Shown: positions 1 through 8,573 of the stretch, piece by piece
How the letters are laid out: each line of letters starts with the position of its first letter
Position numbering within the stretch: the stretch's first letter is position 1
DNA from: Henriciella barbarensis
Lineage (GTDB): Bacteria; Pseudomonadota; Alphaproteobacteria; Caulobacterales; Hyphomonadaceae
Reading direction: 5' to 3'
Length of the DNA: 64,000 bases
NCBI RefSeq assembly: GCF_003576345.1
Contig: NZ_QWGB01000004.1
Coordinates: 248,001-312,000 of the forward strand
Translations under genes and position numbers: made by a program
Notes under the pieces: model-generated
Seen by the model: the letters and a program-made list of their open reading frames with translations, nothing else
Database searches by the model: none
What the model was told of the DNA's origin: nothing

Positions 1-2153
1 ACATGCTCCTGGATCGTGCGGGCGAGAGGACGAGCACCAAACTCCTCGTCGAAGCCGCGTACCGCAAGCCAGTCACGGGCGTCTTCAGAAAGCTCAATCG
101 TCACATTGCGGTCGGCAAGCTGCACTTCAAGCTGAAGCACGAACTTCTCGACTACCCGCTCAATGATTTCCTGCGTGAGGCCACCGAAGACGATGGTTGC
201 GTCGAGGCGGTTGCGGAATTCCGGCGTGAAGAGACGTTTCAGTGCTTCTTCCTGCTCGTCTTCCTTCTTGCCCCGGCCAAAGCCGATGGAATTCTTCGCC
301 GCGTCAGACGCACCGGCATTGGTGGTCATGATCAAAATGACATTGCGGAAATCGACCTTGCGGCCATTCGCGTCGGTAAGGGAGCCATTGTCCATTACTT
401 GAAGCAGGATGTTGAACAGGTCCTGATGGGCCTTCTCGATCTCGTCGAGCAACAACACACAATGCGGATGTTGCATGACACCGTCGGTCAGCAGACCGCC
501 CTGATCAAAGCCAACATAGCCCGGAGGCGCGCCGATGAGACGGGACACGGTGTGGCGTTCCATATACTCCGACATGTCGAAGCGCAGCAGTTCCACGCCC
601 ATGATGGACGATAGTTGGCGGGCAACTTCAGTTTTGCCGACACCGGTCGGGCCGGTGAACAGATAGGAACCGATTGGCTTGTTCGGCTCACGCAGACCGG
701 CGCGCGACAGCTTGATCGCCGATGAGAGCGCTTCGATCGCCTGATCCTGACCATAGACGACACGCTTGAGGTCCGGCTGCAGGTTCTTGAGGGCGACTGC
801 ATCGTCCTTTGTGACCTGCTTGGGGGGAATGCGGGCGATCTTCGCGATCACCGCTTCGATCTCCTTGGTTCCGATCTGCTTGCGGCGACGGTTCTCTGGC
901 ACCAGCCACTGTGTCGCGCCGGCTTCATCGATCACGTCAATCGCCTTGTCCGGCAACATGCGGTCGGTGATGTAGCGATCAGATAGCTCGACAGCCGTCT
1001 TGATTGCGTCATTCGTGTAGCGAATACCGTGGAAATCCTCAAAGGTTGGCTTCAGGCCGGTAAGGATCTTGATTGCATCCGGAACGGACGGCTCGACCAC
1101 ATCAATCTTGCGGAAACGGCGGGCGAGGGCGCGGTCCTTCTCGAAGTGCTGCTTGTACTCCTTGAAAGTGGTCGACCCCATGCAGCGGACTTCGCCGCTC
1201 TGAAGCGCAGGCTTCAGCAGGTTGGAGGCATCCATTGCGCCGCCCGATGTGGCACCAGCGCCGATAACGGTATGGATTTCGTCGATGAACAGGATGCCTT
1301 TTTCCTGTTCGCTGATTTCCTTCATCACCGCTTTCAGGCGCTCCTCGAAGTCACCGCGATAGCGGGTGCCAGCCAGAAGGGCGCCCATGTCGAGCGACCA
1401 GATCACCGCATCGTCGAGAATCTCCGGCACCTCGCCGTCAACGATCTTCTTGGCGAGGCCTTCGGCGATGGCGGTCTTGCCGACGCCGGGGTCACCAACC
1501 AACACAGGATTGTTCTTCGAGCGGCGGCAAAGCACCTCAATACAACGTTCGATCTCGAAGTCGCGGCCGATAAGCGGATCGACCTTGCCCTGCTTGGCCT
1601 TCTCATTGAGGTTCACGCAGTAAGCTTCCAGCGCTTCCTTGGCCGGGCCGGGCTTTTGCTGATGTTCGGTTTCCTCAGAGCCGCGCGGGGTCGTCGAACG
1701 CGACATCCCCGGCGACTTCGCAAGACCGTGCGAAACAAAATTCACCGCGTCGTAGCGCGTCATGTCCTGCTCCTGCAGGAAGTAGGCAGCATGACTTTCG
1801 CGCTCGGAAAAGATGGAGATGAGGACGTTCGCGCCAGACACCTCGTCACGCCCCGAGCTTTCGACGTGCAGGATCGCACGTTGTACAACGCGCTGGAAAG
1901 CAGCTGTCGGCTGCACCGATGTCGTCGGGCTGTCGGTGATCAGGCTTGAGAGCTCATCATCGATATATTGTGCGAGCGACTGGCGCAGATGTGGGATGTC
2001 GACCTTGCAGGCCGTCATCACTTCCACTGCGTCGGTATCTTCAGTCAGCGCCAGAAGCAGATGTTCAAGTGTCGAATATTCGTGCGAACGCTCGCCTGCG
2101 AGGTTCAGCGCTTTTTCCAGGGCGGTTTCTAGACTGTCGGTCAGTGAGGGCAT
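1..2153 (-). CDS. clpA: ATP-dependent Clp protease ATP-binding subunit ClpA (partial, C-terminus off window)
   Basis: AAA+ unfoldase that feeds substrates, including ClpS-delivered N-degron proteins, into ClpP in the cytoplasm. The frame begins MPSLTDSLE at 2153 and stays open to base 1, about 717 residues, so only the last few tens of residues are missing. It shows the Clp N-domain, a first Walker A (GDPGVGKT, near residue 220), the D1 Walker B region (ILFIDEIHT), a second Walker A (GPTGVGKT, near residue 503) and an IGFG loop near residue 621 that corresponds to the ClpP-docking loop of ClpA/ClpX. The start is 6 bp after the clpS stop, so the pair is one operon. The long forward frames over this region are antisense shadows. 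Confidence 0.97.
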   Translation of the reverse strand, partial: MPSLTDSLETALEKALNLAGERSHEYSTLEHLLLALTEDTDAVEVMTACKVDIPHLRQSLAQYIDDELSSLITDSPTTSVQPTAAFQRVVQRAILHVESSGRDEVSGANVLISIFSERESHAAYFLQEQDMTRYDAVNFVSHGLAKSPGMSRSTTPRGSEETEHQQKPGPAKEALEAYCVNLNEKAKQGKVDPLIGRDFEIERCIEVLCRRSKNNPVLVGDPGVGKTAIAEGLAKKIVDGEVPEILDDAVIWSLDMGALLAGTRYRGDFEERLKAVMKEISEQEKGILFIDEIHTVIGAGATSGGAMDASNLLKPALQSGEVRCMGSTTFKEYKQHFEKDRALARRFRKIDVVEPSVPDAIKILTGLKPTFEDFHGIRYTNDAIKTAVELSDRYITDRMLPDKAIDVIDEAGATQWLVPENRRRKQIGTKEIEAVIAKIARIPPKQVTKDDAVALKNLQPDLKRVVYGQDQAIEALSSAIKLSRAGLREPNKPIGSYLFTGPTGVGKTEVARQLSSIMGVELLRFDMSEYMERHTVSRLIGAPPGYVGFDQGGLLTDGVMQHPHCVLLLDEIEKAHQDLFNILLQVMDNGSLTDANGRKVDFRNVILIMTTNAGASDAAKNSIGFGRGKKEDEQEEALKRLFTPEFRNRLDATIVFGGLTQEIIERVVEKFVLQLEVQLADRNVTIELSEDARDWLAVRGFDEEFGARPLARTIQEH

Positions 2154-2159
2154 CTGGCT

Positions 2160-2537
2160 TTAATCCTCTTTTTCCATCGTGCATTGCAGAGGATGTTCGT
2201 TGCGCCGCGCCAAGTCCATGACCTGGGCAACCTTGGTTTCGGCGACCTCAAAAGTGTAGACGCCGCAAACCCCCACACCTTTCTGGTGTACATGCAGCAT
2301 AATCCGAGTCGCCTGTTCCGGGCTCTTGTTGAAGAACTGCTCCAGGATGAAGACGACAAACTCCATGGGCGTGTAGTCGTCATTCAGAAGCAGTACCCGG
2401 TACATGCTTGGTTTCTTCGTTTTTACCCGCGTCTCGGTGACAACGCCGGTTCCATCGCTGTCATCGGTCCGGTCGGGCCCTGTCGGGTCTTCCGGATCGG
2501 CGAGCTTGGGTCTGTAGTCTGTTACGGCCATGATCAT
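2160..2537 (-). CDS. clpS: ATP-dependent Clp protease adaptor ClpS
   Basis: Adaptor that binds N-degron substrates and docks on the ClpA N-domain. The 125-residue product has a polar N-terminal tail (about 40 residues) followed by the conserved ClpS core: [14 protein letters not shown], then [21 protein letters not shown]-type residues around 80-100, and the C-terminal PLQCTMEKE block. Length is normal for alphaproteobacterial ClpS. The start could be this ATG or the second ATG two codons later (2531). It lies immediately upstream of clpA in the same direction, the standard arrangement. Confidence 0.96.
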   Translation of the reverse strand: MIMAVTDYRPKLADPEDPTGPDRTDDSDGTGVVTETRVKTKKPSMYRVLLLNDDYTPMEFVVFILEQFFNKSPEQATRIMLHVHQKGVGVCGVYTFEVAETKVAQVMDLARRNEHPLQCTMEKED

Positions 2538-2589
2538 GACATAGGTTGGCTTTCTGACAATTTCAGCCTGATACGTTCTGCTCTACTGA

Positions 2590-3006
2590 TCAAGCTGTAG
2601 CTGCCGCATTTCCTTTCAACTCAGAAAGCAGCGTTTGGACGCGCTTCTGGTTGGCCTTGAAATCGTACTTTCCAAGGCGAGATCGAGAGTACACAGCGAT
2701 TTCAGCGGTTTGTGCGCCGTCTTTCGCGGATACGACCCGGATCGAGACATCATCCTTGAACTTCAGCAGCTTTGTCGCGGCCACAATTTCCAACTGCATT
2801 TCGCTGTCGTCATGTGCTGCAATCGTCCAGCGATCCTTACCTGCCGCCAGCATCTTGAGGCGCTGGTAGAGTGCTTCGGCTGGTTCGCCATATACAGGAG
2901 AAGTCTCGTCCGGGTGCGCCGTAGACATCATTCCGGCTGGCAGGACTAGATACGTGTTCGGCGTGTCCGGCCGCTTCAGCGTTTCGAATGCAACAAGTTT
3001 GGTCAT
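2590..3006 (-). CDS. DUF1499 domain-containing protein
   Basis: Product of 138 residues from the ATG at 3006 (MTKLVAFETL). The C-terminal SRSRLGKYDFKANQKRV stretch followed by a leucine-rich end is the hallmark of the DUF1499 family, whose biochemical role is unknown. I chose the 3006 start because an upstream in-frame ATG at 3063 would place the phasin terminator hairpin almost inside the leader, and the extra residues look non-coding. There is no clear signal peptide, unlike some DUF1499 proteins that are lipoproteins or membrane-anchored. It lies 52 bp upstream of clpS in the same direction and could be co-transcribed with it. Confidence 0.8.
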   Translation of the reverse strand: MTKLVAFETLKRPDTPNTYLVLPAGMMSTAHPDETSPVYGEPAEALYQRLKMLAAGKDRWTIAAHDDSEMQLEIVAATKLLKFKDDVSIRVVSAKDGAQTAEIAVYSRSRLGKYDFKANQKRVQTLLSELKGNAAATA

Positions 3007-3066
3007 AATCTGGATATAAGTTCCGCACTGCGCCGGTGCACGGGACAAGTTGCAGCGGCCCAAACG

Positions 3067-3097
3067 AAAAAGGCCAGCTGCGGGGGCAGCTGGCCTT
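3067..3097 (-). terminator. Rho-independent terminator of the phasin gene
   Basis: An 11-bp perfect stem (AAGGCCAGCTG at 3070-3080 with CAGCTGGCCTT at 3087-3097), extendable by one pair, closes a small G-rich loop. Read on the minus strand it is followed by a run of T (complement of the A run at 3067-3070). It follows the phasin stop and separates phasin transcription from the DUF1499-clpS-clpA genes. Confidence 0.85.
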
Positions 3098-3133
3098 CGA
3101 ATTCATTGATTGCCCGTTTGACAGGCAGACGCT

Positions 3134-3547
3134 TTAGGAAGCTTTCGCTTTGGAAGCTGCCTGCTTGGTCTCGGTCGTGGCGGTCTGCATGTATCCAGCG
3201 AAAGGCTGGAAGCAGTCTTTCATCGCGGAGCTGTAGATGTCTGCCAGTTCGCTGAGGCCATCGAGATGGGCTTTGACTGCGGTGCGCATGTAGGTGGACT
3301 GGATTTCCAGTGCCTCTTCCATCGAAGACACGCCGGCCAGCGTTTTGCTGGTTTCAACGGTCATGCTGACGCGATCCTGAGCCTGACGCATTACAGCGGC
3401 GCTGGCGTCTTGAAAGCTTTTCACGGAAGCTTTCGCGCTCTCCGTGCCTGCGGACATCGCGTCCTTGCCCATGTCGCCAAACGGGAAGGCCTTGACGAAA
3501 GTCTGCGGATCGAACGTGCCAAATGAGTAGGTGTCGGTTTTAGCCAT
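3134..3547 (-). CDS. Phasin family protein
   Basis: Granule-associated protein that coats polyhydroxyalkanoate inclusions. The 137-residue product is predicted to be mostly helical, begins MAKTDTYSFGTFDPQTF and carries the usual phasin layout: a hydrophobic patch (FVKAFPFGDM), then amphipathic helices rich in Ala, Ser, Gln and Met (SVKSFQDASAAVMRQAQ), ending in an Ala/Lys-rich tail. Size is typical of alphaproteobacterial phasins. It is monocistronic: a strong terminator follows and a palindromic operator lies 60-78 bp upstream. No PHA synthase is in the window. Confidence 0.88.
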   Translation of the reverse strand: MAKTDTYSFGTFDPQTFVKAFPFGDMGKDAMSAGTESAKASVKSFQDASAAVMRQAQDRVSMTVETSKTLAGVSSMEEALEIQSTYMRTAVKAHLDGLSELADIYSSAMKDCFQPFAGYMQTATTETKQAASKAKAS

Positions 3548-3606
3548 GAAGAAATCTCCTTCTATGCCATCCTATATATGACACCCGCTTCGCACTTGCA
3601 ACATGT

Positions 3607-3625
3607 TTTTGTGCGGTGCACAAAA
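3607..3625. promoter_or_regulatory. Perfect palindrome upstream of phasin, candidate PhaR-type operator
   Basis: TTTTGTGC-GGT-GCACAAAA is an 8-bp perfect inverted repeat with a 3-bp centre, 60 bp upstream of the phasin ATG. Two TTGCAA hexamers flank it (3596-3601 and 3644-3649). PhaR-type repressors of phasin genes are known to bind TGC/GCA-rich palindromes, so the position and composition fit autoregulated phasin control. Assignment to PhaR is inference. Confidence 0.5.
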
Positions 3626-3753
3626 TTACGCCTGGTACGGGAATTGCAAGTTAACAGATCGCGTCATGCGGTTAACTGCTGGATAACTGATTTCTATCAT
3701 TCTAGGATTTCCTCGAATTGAACGGGGACTGCATCAATTCACGGAGGGAACAT

Positions 3754-4734
3754 ATGAAGCTCGGTTTCATTGGACGACTTGCGCGTGTCACACTCGGGGT
3801 GCTCGCATTGAGTTTGATGCCTGCCCAGTTCGCGCAGGCAGAAAAGTACGCGTCCATCGTTGTCGATGCTGATACCCACGAAGTGCTGCATGCACGCAAT
3901 GCCGATGCGTTGCGCTACCCCGCTTCGCTGACCAAGGCGATGACGCTTTATATGGTGTTTGATGCGTTGAAGTCCGGTGAGATTACGCTGTCCGAACAAT
4001 TGCCAGTATCTCGTGCAGCGGCGTCGCAGCCACCGTCAAATTTGCGCCTGCGTGCAGGCTCTACCATTACGGTGCGTGATGCCATCCGCGCGCTTGTGAC
4101 GAAGTCGGCCAATGACGTGGCGGTCGTGATCGCCGAACGCCTCGGCTCATCTGAATCGCGTTTTGCCACCTTAATGACCGCCAAGGCGCGGTCGTTCGGC
4201 ATGACCCGTACGACCTTCCGCAACGCTTCAGGCCTGCCGGATGCTACTCAGATGTCGACGGCGCGCGACATGGCCATCCTCGCCGAACGCCTGCTTGAGG
4301 ATCATTCCGGCTACTATCACTATTTTTCCACGGACAGTTTCCAGTGGGGCTCCCAGAAGTTTCCGAACCACAATGCGCTGCTTCGCTCGGTCGAGGGTGT
4401 TGATGGTATCAAGACGGGTTATACGCGCGCGTCAGGCTTCAACCTCATGTCATCCGCGCGCCGCGATGGACGCCGTGTCATCGCGATCATGTTCGGCGGA
4501 TCCTCCTCGCTGTCGCGCAATCAGCACGTCTCTGATCTGATCGAGGCTGCCTTCAGCACCTTTGAGACACCGCGCCTGCCCGATACGGCTCTCGCAAGCT
4601 ACACCATCAATAACATTCAGCGCCCGGGCAACATCAATGCCGCTGCCATGCCGATGCTGAACGGTGAGATTTTCACGCCAGGCCGTATCGGTGAAGGCGA
4701 TGAGAGCACTCCACTTCGGGTCGCGCCGCGCTAG
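3754..4734 (+). CDS. D-alanyl-D-alanine carboxypeptidase (S11 family)
   Basis: Periplasmic penicillin-binding protein trimming the terminal D-Ala of peptidoglycan pentapeptides. From the ATG at 3754, preceded by GGAGGGA, it is 326 residues with a signal peptide ending near AQA (residue 29). All three active-site motifs are present: SLTK (Ser58-Lys61), SAN (118-120) and KTG (220-222). It is shorter than DacA/DacC-type enzymes of E. coli and lacks a clear C-terminal amphipathic anchor; the last 40 residues are low in conservation. It stands alone between the phasin gene and mipZ and ends at a strong bidirectional terminator. Confidence 0.93.
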   Translation: MKLGFIGRLARVTLGVLALSLMPAQFAQAEKYASIVVDADTHEVLHARNADALRYPASLTKAMTLYMVFDALKSGEITLSEQLPVSRAAASQPPSNLRLRAGSTITVRDAIRALVTKSANDVAVVIAERLGSSESRFATLMTAKARSFGMTRTTFRNASGLPDATQMSTARDMAILAERLLEDHSGYYHYFSTDSFQWGSQKFPNHNALLRSVEGVDGIKTGYTRASGFNLMSSARRDGRRVIAIMFGGSSSLSRNQHVSDLIEAAFSTFETPRLPDTALASYTINNIQRPGNINAAAMPMLNGEIFTPGRIGEGDESTPLRVAPR

Positions 4735-4767
4735 ACGGGGCGTAATCTTAGCTTTGTAGAGTTCAGT

Positions 4768-4806
4768 AAAAAGCCCCGGCCGATTGCTTCGGTCGGGGCT
4801 TTGTTT
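4768..4806. terminator. Bidirectional terminator between carboxypeptidase and mipZ
   Basis: A 12-bp stem with one G-T pair (4772-4783 with 4789-4800) and a TTGCT loop, flanked by a T-rich tract on the plus side and an A run on the other side. It sits between convergent gene ends at 4734 and 4824 and can serve both. Confidence 0.85.
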
Positions 4807-4823
4807 TACCAGGTGCTGTCGGC

Positions 4824-5720
4824 TCAGATCACAAGGTCCGCGTCCGCGAGCTCAGGCAGCTTCAGCATGAGGACAAGTTCGCGAAGCTCCTGACGAGCGG
4901 CGACATGGCTCATCGTGAAAGCGAAGTTCGATCCTTTTTCGGTGAGATCGAGCAGGGTGAGGCCGGCGGGAAAGAGCTCGCGGTAGATGACCCGCTCGGA
5001 CAGGCCCGGCGCAATCCGGAAACCGACACGCTTGGACAGGTTGTCCATGGCCTCGCCAACCTTCTGCTTGTTGCGCGCCTCCAGCGGAGATGTGCGGTTG
5101 CGCATCACGATCCAGTCGAGCGGCCGCTTTCTTTGCTGGGCGCGGGTCTTGCGGCAGGACCAGACCATCTCTGAATAGAAGCTCGGGCGCAGCACCTGAA
5201 GAGTCTGCGGGTTCACATCGCCCAGGAGGTCGAAGTCCACGAAACTGTCATTCAGCGGTGTGATCAGCGTCTCCGCTTTTTCATGGGCAAGGCGGGACAG
5301 GAAAGTGTCGCTGCCGGGCGCATCAATGATGATGACGTCGCAAACTGTGGAAAGACGCTTGATGGCGGCTTCCAGACGGTTTGCCTCCTCGGCCTCCGCC
5401 TCGTCCAGGCTTCGCAGCGCACTTGCGTCCACGCGGATCATGTCAGGCATGGGAAGCCTGGAACTGGTAGTCTCTATCCAGCGGTAGCGGTTTTCGAGAT
5501 AGCGCGTGAAGGAACGCTGGCGCACATCGAGATCGATAGCGCCAACTCTTTTGCCCTGGCGCAACAGCGCAATACAAAGGTGCATCGCAACCGTGGACTT
5601 GCCTGCGCCGCCCTTCTCATTGCCGATCGTGATGATCCGGCAGGGCCGGGCAGCCGCGTCATTCTCGCGCGTGCCATCTTCATGCGCGGATCCAAATGAT
5701 CCGAAACCATCAGCAGCCAT
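4824..5720 (-). CDS. mipZ: Division plane positioning ATPase MipZ
   Basis: ParA/MinD-superfamily ATPase that, in Caulobacter, forms a gradient from polar ParB and inhibits FtsZ away from midcell. The 298-residue product has the deviant Walker A KGGAGKST at 36-43 preceded by TIGNE, the DLDVRQRSFTRYLENR segment after strand 2, and the IIDAPGSDTFLSRLAHEKAETLITPLNDSFVDFDLLG-type region diagnostic of MipZ rather than of ParA. An N-terminal extension of about 25 residues is a little longer than in Caulobacter. It lies 53 bp downstream of an unknown gene (5774-6187) in the same direction. Confidence 0.93.
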   Translation of the reverse strand: MAADGFGSFGSAHEDGTRENDAAARPCRIITIGNEKGGAGKSTVAMHLCIALLRQGKRVGAIDLDVRQRSFTRYLENRYRWIETTSSRLPMPDMIRVDASALRSLDEAEAEEANRLEAAIKRLSTVCDVIIIDAPGSDTFLSRLAHEKAETLITPLNDSFVDFDLLGDVNPQTLQVLRPSFYSEMVWSCRKTRAQQRKRPLDWIVMRNRTSPLEARNKQKVGEAMDNLSKRVGFRIAPGLSERVIYRELFPAGLTLLDLTEKGSNFAFTMSHVAARQELRELVLMLKLPELADADLVI

Positions 5721-5773
5721 TACAGCCCCTTCCAGATTGCCCCAAATTTTTCGGTCGCCAGTTTCGCAGCCGG

Positions 5774-6187
5774 TCAGGCCGGCGCGAGTCCGGCAGATCG
5801 GTCAAATAGCAGATTGTCCAGCCAGCTCGGCTCACTGCGTTCCGGACGGTAGGCGGCCGGACGATCAAACAATTCATCATCGAACATCACATCGTCCTCA
5901 AGACCACAATGATCGGAGAATTCGACCCGGTAGTGCGATGGGCGCACTTCGATGATGGGCGCGGCGTTTGCGATGTCGACGAGACAGTTACGCAGCCTGC
6001 AGAGCGATGCGGTCAAGCGGGAGAACACATCGGTGTTTCCAACAACCGGGCGTTCGTCCTCGAACAGCCAGTCATCGTGACCGTGACTTGTGTTCGTGGA
6101 TGGCCTGCGCTCGCCAAGATCGACCAGCGGTTTTTTTGATTTGAACGGCAGGGCCGCGCGGGCCAGAAACGTTTGCAAGAGAGACAT
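5774..6187 (-). CDS. Hypothetical protein upstream of mipZ
   Basis: Unrecognised product of 137 residues from the ATG at 6187 (MSLLQTFLARAALPF), chosen over an ATG five codons upstream because a GAGAAAG ribosome-binding site precedes it. The N-terminus is amphipathic, residues 50-90 hold a possible helix with several Cys (CRLRNCLVD), and the C-terminal half is acidic and ends SWLDNLLFDRSAGLAP. No catalytic motif is visible. It precedes mipZ by 53 bp in the same direction, so a link to cell division or positional control is possible but only by context. Confidence 0.6.
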   Translation of the reverse strand: MSLLQTFLARAALPFKSKKPLVDLGERRPSTNTSHGHDDWLFEDERPVVGNTDVFSRLTASLCRLRNCLVDIANAAPIIEVRPSHYRVEFSDHCGLEDDVMFDDELFDRPAAYRPERSEPSWLDNLLFDRSAGLAPA

Positions 6188-6275
6188 GTCGGACTTTCTC
6201 ATAAATGAACAAATCGGCCTAATTGGTTAATACCTCGTTGAGGAAACCAGAATTCGGGAACTTCTCCAAGTGAGC

Positions 6276-7133
6276 ATGCAGCAGGCAAAGATTGTCAGGA
6301 CTCGCGCGGATTTGCAGCGCGAAATTTCAGCGGTCCACAGGTCAGGACAGCGTGTGGGTTTCGTCCCGACGATGGGCGCCCTGCACGACGGTCACATCTC
6401 GCTGGTGACGAAAGCCAGGGAGAAAGCCGACTTCGTCGTGGCGAGCATTTTCGTCAATCCTACCCAGTTCGCGCCCGGTGAAGACCTCGACCGATATCCC
6501 CGCAATGAAGAGGGCGATGTCGCGCGTCTGAGCGCGGCCGGCTGCAATCTGGTCTATTGCCCAAGCGTTCAGGAGATGTACCCCGAAGGCTCTCTCACCA
6601 ATGTCCGCGTCGAGGAGATGTCAGACCTTCTCGATGGGATCTACCGCCCGCACTTCTTCTATGGTGTCGCGACGGTGGTGGCGCGGCTCTTCATCCATGT
6701 GACCCCTGATGTCGCCGTTTTTGGCGAGAAAGATTATCAGCAGCTTCAGATCATCAAGCGAATGGTTCGCGATCTTGGCTTCCCGATCAAGATTATTGGC
6801 GGAACGACCTGGCGCGACGAGGATGGTCTCGCTCAGTCCTCGCGTAACGCCTATCTCAGCGAAGAAGAACGCCGGCGTGCCAATGCGATCTTTTCGGCGC
6901 TGCACCGGGCCGCCTGCCGCATCCGTATCGGGTGTCCTGTTGAAGACGCCATGAAAGAAGCCCGCGGCACCATTCTGGCGGCGGGCTTCTCAAAGCTCGA
7001 TTATGTCAGTGCTGTCGATCCGGTTGCGCTTCAGGATCTTCCCGACGGGCCTATCGAGGCCGGGCAGGACTGCCGCCTCCTCGCGGCCGCGTGGATGGGC
7101 TCAACCCGCCTGATTGACAATCTGGGCGTATAG
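6276..7133 (+). CDS. panC: Pantoate--beta-alanine ligase
   Basis: Cytoplasmic enzyme joining pantoate and beta-alanine with ATP to make pantothenate. The 285-residue protein has the nucleotide-binding PTMGALHDGHISL motif (HxGH type), FVNPTQFAPGEDLDRYPR, the FGEKDYQQLQIIKRMVRDL block and the RDEDGLAQSSRNAYLS loop (KMSKS equivalent). An upstream GTG at 6270 in the same frame is an alternative start. panB is not adjacent. The 3' end overlaps the convergent transpeptidase gene by 33 bp. Confidence 0.96.
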   Translation: MQQAKIVRTRADLQREISAVHRSGQRVGFVPTMGALHDGHISLVTKAREKADFVVASIFVNPTQFAPGEDLDRYPRNEEGDVARLSAAGCNLVYCPSVQEMYPEGSLTNVRVEEMSDLLDGIYRPHFFYGVATVVARLFIHVTPDVAVFGEKDYQQLQIIKRMVRDLGFPIKIIGGTTWRDEDGLAQSSRNAYLSEEERRRANAIFSALHRAACRIRIGCPVEDAMKEARGTILAAGFSKLDYVSAVDPVALQDLPDGPIEAGQDCRLLAAAWMGSTRLIDNLGV

Positions 7134-7730
7134 CTTGGCGTCTAGCTCTGGGCCGCGGGTATAGATCAGCGTGCCCTCTGCGATGCGTGGGATCATCTCT
7201 TCTGCCACAGCGCGCTCAAGCGCAGGGCAGCCCCAGCTGCGGCCAATTTTCTTGCCGCCACCATAAACATAGTCGGCACCGTGGATCACGATCGCGCGGT
7301 CACGGGCGAGGGAATTGACTTCGTCCAGACCATCGAGACGCAGCGAAAGACCGTGCTTGCCGTAATAGGTCTCTGCCGTGACGAAGGTGCCGAGCGACGT
7401 CATTCTCGATCCGGAAATGTTCGAGAACGTGTCGGCGATGCCGTCATGATCACCGTCAGAGCCCTGTCCGTGAGACACGAGATACTCATCCGTAGTCATC
7501 GATTCCATATCGATAAGGAAGAAGCGCGGCTCGCTGGAATGACGGCGATAGTCGATGACGACCATATACCGGTCATTCTTCACCGCATTGGCATGCACGG
7601 CACGCGCAGCCATGGCTTCTGACCAGAGCTCAGGGCCCATGGCATCGGTAGGCGCTTTGGCGAACGCAGCGGTCCCTACAAGAGTAGCGGCTGCGAGCGA
7701 TAACGAGAAGAAACGGATAAGTGCTTTCAT
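7101..7730 (-). CDS. Murein L,D-transpeptidase catalytic domain family protein (YkuD_2)
   Basis: Exported cysteine enzyme of the YkuD_2 family, probably acting on peptidoglycan. From the ATG at 7730 it is 209 residues with a signal peptide (MKALIRFFSLSLAAATL, cleavage near AFA, residue 24). The catalytic segment IVIHGADYVYGG (His150) and SWGCPAL (Cys168) carries the active-site His and Cys; HGQGSD near 87-92 matches the family. An earlier in-frame start at 7790 would add residues that look non-coding before the signal peptide. The gene converges with panC and its stop lies 33 bp inside panC, with no room for a separate terminator. Confidence 0.88.
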   Translation of the reverse strand: MKALIRFFSLSLAAATLVGTAAFAKAPTDAMGPELWSEAMAARAVHANAVKNDRYMVVIDYRRHSSEPRFFLIDMESMTTDEYLVSHGQGSDGDHDGIADTFSNISGSRMTSLGTFVTAETYYGKHGLSLRLDGLDEVNSLARDRAIVIHGADYVYGGGKKIGRSWGCPALERAVAEEMIPRIAEGTLIYTRGPELDAKLYAQIVNQAG

Positions 7731-7823
7731 GGTTCCCAAAGTGCCAGAAGAATTTGGCAGAAGTTTGAAGGGCGCCACAAAAGGTTCCACGCGAACTGCA
7801 ATAATTGCAGCAGGCGCCGGGTC

Positions 7824-8495
7824 TCAGTTCACAGATGCGCTGCTGGCTGAAGCTGCCGCTATCGAAGCCATCAACGCGACCTGAACCGCCTCAATAGCCT
7901 GGATGGTCGCTTTGGTAGAGGCCATGCCGCCTTTACTAATTTCGCGGATGCGACCTTTGTGGGCTTTCAGCATCTCTTTCGGGAAATTCTTTTTCAGCAG
8001 GCCGGTTTTGTCGCCAAGTGCGATGATCACACAGTCTTCGGCTTCAGGAGACTGATCTTCAAACATTACAGCTCCGAGATGACGAACCAGGCTCGCTTCA
8101 GCCTCTGGCGCTGCCTCAGGATACCGCGTCCAGTTGAAGAACAGGAAGGATTGTGGGTCGGCGCGCAACATACCCTTGTCGACAAGCGCCTGCGCCTGCT
8201 TGCTGAACAGCTTCGACTTGTTGGCGAGTTTGCTAACGGCCGACTTAACGGACCGGCCATCTCCGCGCTTTGCCAGCGTCTCAAGGCAAAAATCGAGGAA
8301 GACATCCCCTGTGGGCGAGACATCGGTGACCGAGAGCTTCTTCTTCTTCGCCGTGTCGAGGGCCACCCGCTCACGCAGAATGAGTTCTGCTATAGCGCTG
8401 CCAGCCAGGCCATATTCGACAAACTGCCCGCTTTTCTCGCCCGTCTCATTCTTGAGCGAGAGCAGGACCAGTCCCTCAGCAATCGTCAACGTCAT
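7824..8495 (-). CDS. GOLPH3/VPS74 (GPP34) family protein
   Basis: Product of 223 residues from the ATG at 8495 (MTLTIAEGLVLLSL), preceded by GGAAAAGAAGA. The N-terminal LTIAEGLVLLSLKNETG, the GLAGSAIAELILRERV helix and the later LVDKGMLR segment match the GPP34 fold. In eukaryotes GOLPH3 binds phosphatidylinositol-4-phosphate at the Golgi; bacterial homologues are of unknown function and have been studied mainly in actinobacteria. No signal peptide. The C-terminus is Ala/Ser-rich and helical (IEAVQVALMASIAAASASSA). It lies between the transpeptidase gene and cysH, in the same direction as both, with gaps of about 80-93 bp. Confidence 0.85.
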   Translation of the reverse strand: MTLTIAEGLVLLSLKNETGEKSGQFVEYGLAGSAIAELILRERVALDTAKKKKLSVTDVSPTGDVFLDFCLETLAKRGDGRSVKSAVSKLANKSKLFSKQAQALVDKGMLRADPQSFLFFNWTRYPEAAPEAEASLVRHLGAVMFEDQSPEAEDCVIIALGDKTGLLKKNFPKEMLKAHKGRIREISKGGMASTKATIQAIEAVQVALMASIAAASASSASVN

Positions 8496-8573
8496 TCTTC
8501 TTCTTTTCCTATGATCTTTCAATCATACACATAAGAAGGTAATTATCGATTTTCAATAATAATTCAGCGCGAA

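Noticed and set aside
1029-1949. 306-residue forward frame
   Set aside because: Antisense to clpA, whose minus frame carries full AAA+ motifs across the same bases; no recognisable family on the forward strand.
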